From Schlesneria paludicola DSM 18645 (GTDB lineage Bacteria; Planctomycetota; Planctomycetia; Planctomycetales; Planctomycetaceae): a DNA stretch of 64,000 nucleotides. Positions 27,410-36,191 of this stretch are shown piece after piece; position 1 is the first letter of the stretch, and each line of letters starts with the position of its first letter. The notes beneath the pieces were generated by a model, which saw only the letters and a program-made list of their open reading frames with translations, made no database searches and was not told where the DNA came from. Made by a program: the position numbers and the translations under genes. The stretch spans positions 87,694-151,693 of the forward strand of contig CAMCMU010000004.1 of NCBI GenBank assembly GCA_945876035.1, in the 5' to 3' direction.

Positions 27410-28924
27410 TTACTTCACCAGGGTTTGAATAGCATTCCACAACGCACCAGGTGCGAAGAACAATCCGATGGTGAGTACCAAGCACAAAAATGCCGCAACC
27501 AATGCCGGAACTTCGAATCGTGGGGTGTCTGGACGACGATCCACCGGATCTCGAAGGTACATCATGCCAATCATTTTGAGATAGTACCACGCACCGAGTG
27601 CCGCGTTCACGCCCAGCAGGCAAGCTAGCCAGCGACTGGATTCAACACCCTGCGACCAGGCCGCAATGAACAGATTGAATTTAGCCAGAAATCCGGCGGT
27701 CGGAGGCAGTCCGGCCAAGCTGAAGAGGAACACCGACAGCATCAACGCCAATGCGGGCTTTGTGCGACTGAGGCCCGACAGATCGTCTAGGGATTCGATC
27801 CGCTTGTCGGAACGTGCCGCAGCGATCAGCACAGCGAAGGTACCGAGGGTCATTGCCCCATAGACACAGAGGTAGAACAGCAAGGCATCAATGCCGCTGA
27901 GGGGGCCAGAGTCTTGGCGTCCGACGACCAAGCCGACGAGCATATAGCCCGCATGAGAGACGCTGGAAAAAGCCAGCAGTCTGCGGATGTCCGTCTGCAT
28001 CAGGGCCATCAGATTGCCGACGAACATCGTCGCGACGGCGAGCCACCACACGAGTGGCGTCGCGGCGGGGGTCATGATCCAGACGGGCAGCGTCGATTCG
28101 GTTCCGGTACCCGGTCCGATGAGTCGCAACAACGCCACAAAACCGACCACCTTCGGCAGGAATGACAGCATCGCCGCCGCCGAAGTCGGCGCGCCTTGAA
28201 ACACATCAGGAGCATAGAAATGAAACGGGACGGCAGTCAGCCGAAATCCGAGTCCTGCGATCAGCATCACCGTCGCGACGGCCACCAACGGGTTGTGGGG
28301 TAGATTCTGATTGGCGTCAAACGCCTGATGGATGGCGTGCAGATTAGTCGTTCCCGTCGCTCCGTAAAGGTAGCTCAAACCGAACAGTACGATGGCGGAT
28401 GAGAAGATGCTCAGTAGAAAATATTTCAGCGTTGCCTCTTGGGCCGGAGCATCACGGCGTGGCAGCAGCAGGAATAGGTACGTCGGAATGCTGACCAGTT
28501 CTAAGGCGACGAACAGGCCCACGAGATCATTTGCCGCGGCGACGAGGTTCACTCCGGCAAGGATCGCCAGCAGACAGGCATGGCTTTCCGCCGAGCGTGC
28601 GTCATCCGCTTGGTTCCAATGCAGCAGTACCAAGATCGCGCCCGACAGAATCGTCAGACCTCGGACAAACAGAGTCAGTCCATCAGAAACAAAGGGCCCC
28701 GTCGTGCGTGGCACGGCGCCGCTGTTCCACCACAACCAGCCGGCCATTGTTAATGCGATCAGTGACAACCCGCACCATCGATGGCGTAACCCAGCCGGTG
28801 CTTCGCCACGTTCGCTGACTAAGAAGGGAGCGACGAAGAACATCACGCAAACCGCGGCTAAGAGCGTGACCTCGGGTAGCACAAGGAGCACGGCACCGTT
28901 CAAATGTTGTAGAGCGTCGTTCAC
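27410..28924 (-). CDS. nuoN: NADH-quinone oxidoreductase subunit N
   Basis: 504 aa, about 14 membrane segments. It is one of three antiporter-like subunits (L, M, N) of the complex I membrane arm. Typical blocks are LVAAANDLVGLFVALELVSI (conserved Glu of TM5), LKYFLLSIFSSAIVLFGLSY, GLGFRLTAVPFHFYAPDVFQ (lysine position and the PFHFWxPD motif), and FSSVSHAGYMLVG. It translocates protons across the cytoplasmic membrane. The start overlaps the nuoM stop by 4 nt. It is slightly longer than the E. coli protein (485 aa). Confidence 0.95.
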   Translation of the reverse strand: MNDALQHLNGAVLLVLPEVTLLAAVCVMFFVAPFLVSERGEAPAGLRHRWCGLSLIALTMAGWLWWNSGAVPRTTGPFVSDGLTLFVRGLTILSGAILVLLHWNQADDARSAESHACLLAILAGVNLVAAANDLVGLFVALELVSIPTYLFLLLPRRDAPAQEATLKYFLLSIFSSAIVLFGLSYLYGATGTTNLHAIHQAFDANQNLPHNPLVAVATVMLIAGLGFRLTAVPFHFYAPDVFQGAPTSAAAMLSFLPKVVGFVALLRLIGPGTGTESTLPVWIMTPAATPLVWWLAVATMFVGNLMALMQTDIRRLLAFSSVSHAGYMLVGLVVGRQDSGPLSGIDALLFYLCVYGAMTLGTFAVLIAAARSDKRIESLDDLSGLSRTKPALALMLSVFLFSLAGLPPTAGFLAKFNLFIAAWSQGVESSRWLACLLGVNAALGAWYYLKMIGMMYLRDPVDRRPDTPRFEVPALVAAFLCLVLTIGLFFAPGALWNAIQTLVK

Positions 28925-30621
28925 GGACGACCCTCCCCTGGCAGGGCCAGTGTCGTCGCGTCTGCTGCCGCAGTGTTCACGGAAGGCTCTCCGAATTGAT
29001 GTGTCTGTGGAATCTGTCTGACCATGCGGGGGGGCTTGTCCGCGGGAGCCTCGTCATACAGTTGTGTGATCGCTTCGACATCCGGTCGAATCAGGTCGAG
29101 TGTCGGCTGCGGGAACAGACCGAGCCAGACACACAAGCCCAGCAGCGGTGCGATCGTGATCACTTCTCGAACATTCAGGTCGGAAATCGGCTCGTCCCCA
29201 TGATGTGGTTCCTGGAGCGGACCGAAGAATGCCTTCTGCAAAACGCCCAACAAGTACCAAGCACCGAGGACGACTCCGGAGGCACCGATAATCGCGTAGA
29301 TCGGATCGCGTTTGAACATTCCGATCAGAGCCAGCACTTCACCGACAAAGCCGTTCAAGCCGGGTAGACCGATGCTGGCGAACGACGTCAAAACCATCGC
29401 CACACCCAAGAGAGGCAATTTGCTGGCCAGACCCCCTAAATCGGAAAGTTGTCGAGTGTGATACCGCTCATAAAACATACCGACAAGGCAAAACAGGGCT
29501 CCTGTGGAGAGGCCGTGATTGATCATCTGCAACACTCCGCCACTGATTCCTTCCGTGTTCAGAGCGAAAATTCCCAACATGCAGAAGCCCAGATGGGCCA
29601 CAGAACTGTAGGCCACCAGCTTCTTAATGTCGTTCTGAGCCAAGGCGCAGAACGATCCGTAAACGATTCCCACAACGGACAAGGCCCCGACCAGTGGCAG
29701 TCCGAGGGTCAAGCACGCTTCCGGTAACAGGGGCAGGCACAGTCGCAGGAATCCATAGGTTCCCAGTTTCAGCAGGACACCGGCCAACATCACGGAGCCA
29801 GCCGTCGGGGCTTCGACGTGCGCCAGAGGCAACCACGTATGAAACGGGAACAGCGGAACCTTGACCATAAATCCAGCCGCGATCATCAGGAACAACAGCA
29901 TCTGTCCTTCCGAAGGGAGCGGATTCTGGGCCAGGAATCGCGCGAGATCCGGGATGGAAAATGGCGTGGCGAGGGGATCTCCCACCGACATCGCTAACTG
30001 AGAAGATGCCGTCACCAGTCCAATCAGTCCGAGGAGTGTGATCACGCTTCCGGCGAGGGTATAGATAAAGAACTTGCCCGCCGCATACCGTCGCAAGGGC
30101 CCGCCCCAGATGCCCACCAGAAAGAAGAGCGGGATCAGCGTGAATTCGAAGAAGACGTAAAACAACACGAGGTCGAAGGCACAAAAGACACCGATCAATC
30201 CGGTTTCCAGAATGAGCAGGCAGGCGTAGAATTCAGCGGATCTGTCTCGGATCGATGTCCAAGAGACGAGGACAGCGGAGATCGACAGGATCGTGGTCAG
30301 CAGCACCATGGCCAAGCTGATGCCGTCGAGGCCGAGATAAAACTCCAGCGTCACAGCGGCATTGTTCGGTCCGGCAGGGGCCACGTCGAGCCAGACTTGG
30401 CGGACTTCGAGTCGCGGATGGACAGGTCCTCGTTCCTCCGGAGCCATTTCGGGAATGGCGAGGAACTGAGACGCGACCGCCAACGAGACGAGGCAGGTGG
30501 CCAACGTGGCGAACAGTGCCGTCCAACGCGCCCGCACGGGCGGTCCCTTCCCATCGAGCAACAGCAACAAGGCCGCTGCCGCTGCAGGGATAAAAATCAT
30601 CACGACAAACAAACTCGGCAT
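28921..30621 (-). CDS. nuoM: NADH-quinone oxidoreductase subunit M
   Basis: 566 aa with about 14 membrane helices; the antiporter-like subunit next to L. Conserved parts: YVFFEFTLIPLFFLVGIWGG (TM5 Glu), KVPLFPFHTWLPLAHVEAPT with GSVMLAGVLLKLGTYGFLR, and QNDIKKLVAYSSVAHLGFCM. It carries out proton translocation in the distal membrane arm. The C-terminus has about 40 extra hydrophilic residues after the last helix, longer than E. coli NuoM (509 aa). It overlaps nuoN by 4 nt; 67 nt separate it from nuoL upstream. Confidence 0.95.
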   Translation of the reverse strand: MPSLFVVMIFIPAAAAALLLLLDGKGPPVRARWTALFATLATCLVSLAVASQFLAIPEMAPEERGPVHPRLEVRQVWLDVAPAGPNNAAVTLEFYLGLDGISLAMVLLTTILSISAVLVSWTSIRDRSAEFYACLLILETGLIGVFCAFDLVLFYVFFEFTLIPLFFLVGIWGGPLRRYAAGKFFIYTLAGSVITLLGLIGLVTASSQLAMSVGDPLATPFSIPDLARFLAQNPLPSEGQMLLFLMIAAGFMVKVPLFPFHTWLPLAHVEAPTAGSVMLAGVLLKLGTYGFLRLCLPLLPEACLTLGLPLVGALSVVGIVYGSFCALAQNDIKKLVAYSSVAHLGFCMLGIFALNTEGISGGVLQMINHGLSTGALFCLVGMFYERYHTRQLSDLGGLASKLPLLGVAMVLTSFASIGLPGLNGFVGEVLALIGMFKRDPIYAIIGASGVVLGAWYLLGVLQKAFFGPLQEPHHGDEPISDLNVREVITIAPLLGLCVWLGLFPQPTLDLIRPDVEAITQLYDEAPADKPPRMVRQIPQTHQFGEPSVNTAAADATTLALPGEGRP

Positions 30622-30688
30622 CTCGATTCAGCCTTCACAGTTCCAGCCAACGATGGCGTCGATGCAGCACACGCTTCAAGTCATTTCG

Positions 30689-32716
30689 CTACATCTGTCC
30701 GGCGAACGCTCGCAGGACAGAGACCAGACCGAGCACCAGACCAAGCAACATTACCACGGCATAGTTTTGCACGAAACCGTTATGAATCGGACGCAGAACG
30801 GCACCGAAGAGGCCCGGCACAAAACCGACGCAATCGACAATGACATCGATGATGCAGCGGTCAAACCGTTCCGCAAGCTGAGCGATCAGCCTCAGCGGAG
30901 TGACAATCAACCGCAGATAGAGCCAGTCGAGTTGCAGGCCTTCATGGGACAAGTGATGCAATGGTCCGCTGCCCCGTTTCAAAGCCTGTGCGATCCCCGG
31001 AGAACGGACATAGAGTCCGTATGCCGCGGCAATCCCAACCAATGCCAAGACCGTGCTGATTCCCATCATCAGCACGTTGGGTGCGTGGGCGTGGGCTTCG
31101 GGGAGGCCGGGAGTATGTTCCAAGTAGTGACCGTACAGATGAGTCGGTCCGGCGATCAATCCGACTCCCAGAGCGGCGGCCGCGAGAATGAACAACGGTC
31201 CGGCCATCGCGGGCGGTGCGTCATGCGGATGATCACCGGCCTCCGCGGGAAATCGCTCCTCTCCCCAAAATGTCATGAAGTAGGCTCGAAATGTATAGAA
31301 CGCAGTCATCAACGATGTCAGCAGGGCTACGCCCAGAATGATCCGATAGAAGTCCGCGTGTTCGCCCGTTTGACTCGCGGTGAACAGCACCGCCAAAATT
31401 TCATCTTTGCTCCAGAAGCCGGAGAGCAACGGGAAACCGGCGAGGGCCAGTGCTCCGGCAAGGAAGGTGATGTGCGTAATCGGCAGCACCTTACGCAAAC
31501 CGCTGAATCGTCGCATATCGATCACGTCACCCATGGAGTGCATCACAGAACCGGCAGAGAGGAACAACACGGCCTTGAAGAATGCGTGCGTGAACATGTG
31601 GAACATGGCAAAGGTCACGGCATGCGTGGCCAGATCCAAGCCCGCCCCGGCCGCTCCCAGTGACATGAACATGTAACCCAACTGACTGACGGTGGAGTAG
31701 GCCAGAACGCGTTTCAGGTCGTATTGGGTGAGTGCCGTAATCGCCGCGATCAGAGCGGTGGCCGCACCGATTCCGGCGACGAACATTTGCGCCGTGGGTG
31801 CGTACACAAAAAAGGGAGTGCATCGCGCCACAAGGTATACGCCCGCCGTGACCATTGTCGCCGCATGAATCAGAGCCGAGACAGGTGTCGGACCTTCCAT
31901 CGCGTCCGGCAACCAGACGTGCAGCGGGAACTGAGCGGATTTGCCGATGGCACCCACGAAGAGCAGAAGACAGATCGTCGTCAATACCGTCGGATCTTGC
32001 AGGAACGCGGCTTGGATTAAGGTCGGACTACCGAACAACTGCTCAAAGTCGAGTGTTCCGAACGTGGTCCAGATCAGGAACACGCCTAACAAAAAACCGA
32101 AGTCCCCGATACGGTTCACCACGAATGCCTTTTTGGCCGCAGCCGCGGCACTTGGCTTCTGGAACCAAAAGCCGATCAGCAGGTAACTGCAGAGACCGAC
32201 GGCCTCCCAGAATACGAACATCAAGAGGAAGTTGCCGGCCAAAACCAGCATGCACATGGAAAACACAAACAGGGCGATCGAGGCGAAGAATCGGGGATAA
32301 CCCGGGTCGCCCTTCATGTAACCGCTGGCGAAAATGGCGACCAACAGGCTGACGGAAGTCACCATCACGAGCATCAGGGCAGACATCGCATCGGCTCGCA
32401 ATGTCACGGCGACATCCAGACCTCCGACGTGGATCCACTGATAAATCGTGGTCATGATGGCAGAAGAAGCGCGGGCGTGCTCACCGTGCTCGCCCGCTGT
32501 TCCAAATCCACCCGGAACAACGCTGGTCAACAAATAGACCGCTGCTGCGAAAGAGACGGCAAAGGCCAAGATCACAGGTCGGTGCGCCTGCTGACGACGG
32601 ACAATCTGTCCGACAAGTACGATCCACAAACACGCCAACAACGGGGCGACCGGGATCAACCACAGAACATCGTTCGGTTTCAGCCAATCGAACACAGGAT
32701 CAATCTCTTTCTTCAA
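30689..32716 (-). CDS. nuoL: NADH-quinone oxidoreductase subunit L
   Basis: 675 aa, the largest membrane subunit of complex I. Blocks: FWEAVGLCSYLLIGFW (TM5 Glu), GKSAQFPLHVWLPDAMEGPT, PVSALIHAATMVTAGVYLVA, and LTQYDLKRVLAYSTVSQLGY. The C-terminal part contains the region that becomes the long lateral helix and final TM16 (PLRLIAQLAERFDRCIIDVI and onward). It is a distal proton channel. It starts at ATG 32716, 76 nt after nuoK. There are His-rich stretches in the loop (HYLEHTPGLPEAHAHAP), as seen in several bacterial NuoL proteins. Confidence 0.95.
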   Translation of the reverse strand: MKKEIDPVFDWLKPNDVLWLIPVAPLLACLWIVLVGQIVRRQQAHRPVILAFAVSFAAAVYLLTSVVPGGFGTAGEHGEHARASSAIMTTIYQWIHVGGLDVAVTLRADAMSALMLVMVTSVSLLVAIFASGYMKGDPGYPRFFASIALFVFSMCMLVLAGNFLLMFVFWEAVGLCSYLLIGFWFQKPSAAAAAKKAFVVNRIGDFGFLLGVFLIWTTFGTLDFEQLFGSPTLIQAAFLQDPTVLTTICLLLFVGAIGKSAQFPLHVWLPDAMEGPTPVSALIHAATMVTAGVYLVARCTPFFVYAPTAQMFVAGIGAATALIAAITALTQYDLKRVLAYSTVSQLGYMFMSLGAAGAGLDLATHAVTFAMFHMFTHAFFKAVLFLSAGSVMHSMGDVIDMRRFSGLRKVLPITHITFLAGALALAGFPLLSGFWSKDEILAVLFTASQTGEHADFYRIILGVALLTSLMTAFYTFRAYFMTFWGEERFPAEAGDHPHDAPPAMAGPLFILAAAALGVGLIAGPTHLYGHYLEHTPGLPEAHAHAPNVLMMGISTVLALVGIAAAYGLYVRSPGIAQALKRGSGPLHHLSHEGLQLDWLYLRLIVTPLRLIAQLAERFDRCIIDVIVDCVGFVPGLFGAVLRPIHNGFVQNYAVVMLLGLVLGLVSVLRAFAGQM

Positions 32717-32792
32717 TCAGTCGAAAAGCAGAAGACAAGTCATCCGCCGAGGGACATCGGGCCACCGCTGCGGCGCGCGATGTCATCGCGGT

Positions 32793-33227
32793 TTACGTTT
32801 TCCGGGGAGGTGACAAGGGAGCACGTCCGGCCGGAGTCAGGTGAGGGAAGTTGGCATTCGGATCGGTCATCGGCTGCATGGCCGATCGTGGCGAGTCGCC
32901 GGAGAGTATGGGAAGATCGTCCTCACTCAGATTCCCCCACAGGAAGACATCCAATGATTTGCGACGCTGATACAGAGTCAGAATCAACGACAGTGCCAAT
33001 CCCGCTTCGCAAGCTGCGATCGTCAATACGAAGATGGTGAATACCTGTCCCTGCGGATTGCCGTGGTATTTTCCAAACGCAGTCAGATTCACCGACACCC
33101 CATGGAGCATCAACTCGGCCGAGAGCATGATCAGGATCAGGTTCCGACGCGTGAGGAAACCGATCACTCCCAAAGCGAACAGAATCGCGCCAATAATCAG
33201 TTGACTTTCAAGAGCCGTGGCATTCAT
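32793..33227 (-). CDS. nuoK: NADH-quinone oxidoreductase subunit K, with C-terminal extension
   Basis: 144 aa. The first 98 residues are a standard NuoK with three membrane helices, including the conserved glutamates in LIMLSAELMLHGVSVNLTAF and in TIAACEAGLALSLILTLYQR that carry protons through the E-channel. After position 98 there is an extra tail of about 45 residues, hydrophilic and Pro/Ser-rich, that ordinary NuoK (about 100 aa) lacks. It overlaps nuoJ by 4 nt. Confidence 0.93.
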   Translation of the reverse strand: MNATALESQLIIGAILFALGVIGFLTRRNLILIMLSAELMLHGVSVNLTAFGKYHGNPQGQVFTIFVLTIAACEAGLALSLILTLYQRRKSLDVFLWGNLSEDDLPILSGDSPRSAMQPMTDPNANFPHLTPAGRAPLSPPRKT

Positions 33228-33982
33228 AAGTGTCCTTGAGGCCTCCGCGGGGCGATCGCAATCGCGCCGATTGTTGCCACCAGCAATACGGTCCCCGCCA
33301 GTTCGACGGAGTACAAATAGTCAGTAAACAGGGCGCGGCCGAGTACTCGCAACGAACCGATCTCGCGTGGATTGCTCACCGGAGGTTGACTTAGAATGTT
33401 GGCCTGAACGCCTTGTGGGAGCGACACGAATTGACCTGGCCTCGCTGCGTCAGTGGTGTTTGCCTTGATGCCACCCCATTCCTGCAGTGAAAACAGTAAT
33501 ATTCCCAGAAGTACGAAGGACAGCAGGCTGGCGATACCCGGCTGACAAGACTGTCGATCGTAATCAGCCGATCCCGCTTGCTGAGCCAACATAATCACGA
33601 ACAGGAATGTGACCACGATTGCACCGGCATAAACGATGATCGTCGCTGCGGCCAGAAACGGCGCCGAGTTGATCAGGAATAAGCCGCAGACGGCCAGGGT
33701 CGTTAAGGCAAACCACAGGGCCGCATACAGCGGATTCCGATCCGTAATCATCAATCCGGCACAGAGGACGGCCACGGCCGCGAAGACGTAGAACATCGCA
33801 TCGCGAACAATCTCGCCCGCCGGTGGCAGCGAGGTCGCCTGCAAGACCAACATCGCGGCAACGCCCGTCAACCCGGCGAGGATCCGTCCTCGCGGTTTCT
33901 CACGCGGCAACAATGACCAAACCGCCAGCCATCCGAGGCACAGAGGTAGCAGGAGTTGCATGTTTTCAGGAGACCAGTTCAT
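33224..33982 (-). CDS. nuoJ: NADH-quinone oxidoreductase subunit J
   Basis: 252 aa, longer than typical NuoJ (about 165-185 aa). Five membrane segments; the family core is DRNPLYAALWFALTTLAVCG and FLAAATIIVYAGAIVVTFLF with VIMLAQQ, the pi-bulge helix region that couples quinone reduction to proton pumping. The N-terminus has an additional predicted helix pair, and the region after LAQQ carries an inserted loop before the last helix. It follows nuoI after a 125-nt gap and overlaps nuoK. Confidence 0.93.
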   Translation of the reverse strand: MNWSPENMQLLLPLCLGWLAVWSLLPREKPRGRILAGLTGVAAMLVLQATSLPPAGEIVRDAMFYVFAAVAVLCAGLMITDRNPLYAALWFALTTLAVCGLFLINSAPFLAAATIIVYAGAIVVTFLFVIMLAQQAGSADYDRQSCQPGIASLLSFVLLGILLFSLQEWGGIKANTTDAARPGQFVSLPQGVQANILSQPPVSNPREIGSLRVLGRALFTDYLYSVELAGTVLLVATIGAIAIAPRRPQGHL

Positions 33983-34107
33983 TCTTCTTCCACACTTGAG
34001 ACCGTCAATCAGGGACTCGCAAATGCTGTTGTCTGATTCAGCGTTGCGAGTTTACCGGCGAAGCCGTCTGAAATCACGAACGCCACGTTCATCGTCGTCA
34101 GTTCTCA

Positions 34108-34758
34108 CTAATTGGAAATCACACCCGATGACGCCGCGTTTGCCGATCGGTCATCGCCACGCACGGATGTGGCTGGGCCGAGCGTATGCAGGTTGGTAAA
34201 GTCGCTGGCATGGCCGAGAGCTCCCTTATGAGTCCGGATCGGATCGACTCCTGAATCCTTTGTCTGATCATAGACGCTCAGCAATTTTTCTTTATCGAAC
34301 ATCATTTCCTCGCGGGACATCCCGGTCAGGTCATAGAGATGCGTCAGTTCGATCGAATCGACCGGACAGGCTTCTTCACACATACCGCAATAGATGCACT
34401 TCAGTTGATCGATTACGAAACTTTTCGGAAACTTGTCACGATCGGCCCAATTCGGATCGTCTTTGGGGGCCTCTTGAGCGACAATTTCGATGCATCGAGC
34501 GGGACACGCCGTGGCACACATCATACACGCCACGCACTTGACTCGGCCCTTGTCATCGCGGTTCAGTCGATGCACGCCGCGATAGTGCGTCGGTAACGTC
34601 GGCTGCTGCTCGGGATACAGTTCGGTGACCGTCTTAAAATTGGCGACATGTCCGCCGGTGATCCGCAGACCATCGAAGACAGCAGGCAGAAATGTCGCCT
34701 CCCAGAAGTTCATCGGAGTCTCTTCAACCCATTCGACATCGTGCGTCTTGATTGCCAT
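34108..34758 (-). CDS. nuoI: NADH-quinone oxidoreductase subunit I (two 4Fe-4S clusters)
   Basis: 216 aa from ATG 34758, preceded by a GAGG-type ribosome site; an in-frame start at 34836 would add 26 residues with no homology. Two ferredoxin motifs, CVACMMCATACPARC and CIYCGMCEEACPVDS, ligate clusters N6a and N6b that pass electrons from NuoG to NuoB. The segment around HYRGVHRLNRDDKGR is the conserved family lead-in. The C-terminal 45 residues are a hydrophilic extension. Confidence 0.95.
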   Translation of the reverse strand: MAIKTHDVEWVEETPMNFWEATFLPAVFDGLRITGGHVANFKTVTELYPEQQPTLPTHYRGVHRLNRDDKGRVKCVACMMCATACPARCIEIVAQEAPKDDPNWADRDKFPKSFVIDQLKCIYCGMCEEACPVDSIELTHLYDLTGMSREEMMFDKEKLLSVYDQTKDSGVDPIRTHKGALGHASDFTNLHTLGPATSVRGDDRSANAASSGVISN

Positions 34759-34860
34759 GCAAACCTCAGTGTTGGTGCTTAACGGCAGTGACAGCGGATC
34801 ATTCGTTTCTGTCTGTTGTCCACTTGCCATACCCAATTTTATTTCGCAATTCTCGTCCGC

Positions 34861-36117
34861 TCAATGGGCATGTGCATGCCCATGATGTTCACCAGGACGT
34901 TTCGCCTCCGCCGGTCGGACCACTCGATTGGAGAACGGCCTTTGGGATTGAGTCCCCATCAAACCTGCCGCCAGAAAGATTGCTGCCGATCCCGGTAGCA
35001 GCCACCATTCATTCAGTTCAAATTGTTTGACAATCATCACCAGCACGATGTTGACCGTTGCCATCGGAATTAGCACGAGCCATGCCAGTCCCATCAATTG
35101 ATCGAAGCGGAAACGAGGGATCGTCCACCGCAACATTTGAATCACGATGATGAAGCCGAAAGATTTGGTGAGCAGCACCAAAACTTTGACCAACGTGGCG
35201 CCGGGATAGGCACTGCCGACTTCGGCGAGGTACGGAAAATGCCAACCTCCGAAGAACAGAATACTGGTCAGGAAGCAGATAGTGATCACATGCGTGTACT
35301 CCGCTAGGAAGAACAGGCCCCATTTCATGGCGCTGTATTCCGTGTGCCAACCGCCGATTAACTCCTGTTCACACTCGGCCAAGTCGAATGGCAAGCGTTG
35401 CGCTTCGGCCATGGCAGCCACGAAGAAGATGATGCACGCCAGCGGCTGATACCAGATGTTCCAGCCGGCGAAACCGCGTTCTGCTTGGAACAGCAGAATC
35501 TTTTCGATGCTCATTGTTCCGCAGAGCAGAGACAAACCGACGACCGACATTCCCAGCGGTATCTCATAACTGACGACCTGAGCACTCGCGCGGAGACATC
35601 CCAAGGCGCTGTATTTATTGTTCGAAGCCCAACCACCGAGGATGATTCCATAAACGGCTAGGCTGCCGATGGCGAAGATGAACACGATTCCTAAGTCAAT
35701 TCCCGGTGCAATGATAAACGGGAATTGCCCGTCTCCTGGCGTCAGCCCTGCGGGAACAGGCCCGAAAGGAACGACGGAAAACGCGAGAAACGTTGTGAAA
35801 ACGGAGATTCCAGGTGCCAGAACAAACAAGAACTTGTTGACGTGTCCGGGAATCACATCTTCTTTCAGCAGCAGCTTCAGCATGTCGGCGACAGGCTGAA
35901 GCAATCCCATCGGCCCCACACGATTGGGTCCGATCCGATCTTGCATCCAAGCCGACAGCTTTCGCTCGAGCAGGATGAGGTAGGAGCACACGCCCAGAGT
36001 GATGTTGAGTACAATCACGATTGTCAGAATCGGCATGGCATACGGACGAGCCGCCTCGGGCAACAGGCCGACGAGCGAGCCCCAAGTACTACCCGCTAAA
36101 TTGAAGAGATACGGCAT
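34861..36117 (-). CDS. nuoH: NADH-quinone oxidoreductase subunit H
   Basis: 418 aa with eight or more membrane helices. It forms the quinone-binding and entry region of complex I. Conserved: LERKLSAWMQDRIGPNRVGP, LLQPVADMLKLLLKEDVIP, EAQRLPFDLAECEQELIGGW (acidic loop at the quinone cavity) with EYSAMKWGLFFLAEY, and RFRFDQLMGLAWLVLIPM. The C-terminus extends past the usual end with a His-rich tail (GEHHGHAHAH) that may bind metal or simply be a linker. Confidence 0.95.
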   Translation of the reverse strand: MPYLFNLAGSTWGSLVGLLPEAARPYAMPILTIVIVLNITLGVCSYLILLERKLSAWMQDRIGPNRVGPMGLLQPVADMLKLLLKEDVIPGHVNKFLFVLAPGISVFTTFLAFSVVPFGPVPAGLTPGDGQFPFIIAPGIDLGIVFIFAIGSLAVYGIILGGWASNNKYSALGCLRASAQVVSYEIPLGMSVVGLSLLCGTMSIEKILLFQAERGFAGWNIWYQPLACIIFFVAAMAEAQRLPFDLAECEQELIGGWHTEYSAMKWGLFFLAEYTHVITICFLTSILFFGGWHFPYLAEVGSAYPGATLVKVLVLLTKSFGFIIVIQMLRWTIPRFRFDQLMGLAWLVLIPMATVNIVLVMIVKQFELNEWWLLPGSAAIFLAAGLMGTQSQRPFSNRVVRPAEAKRPGEHHGHAHAH

Positions 36118-36191
36118 GTCTTATTCAGTCTCGTAGATCGTGTTCATCATTTCGCCATCAACGGCCGCACCACGCGGTGTCGCTCAGACCA

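Noticed and set aside
30497..31663. 388-aa plus-strand frame antisense to nuoL/nuoM
   Set aside because: Gln/Arg/His-rich shadow of real membrane genes; no ribosome site or domain.
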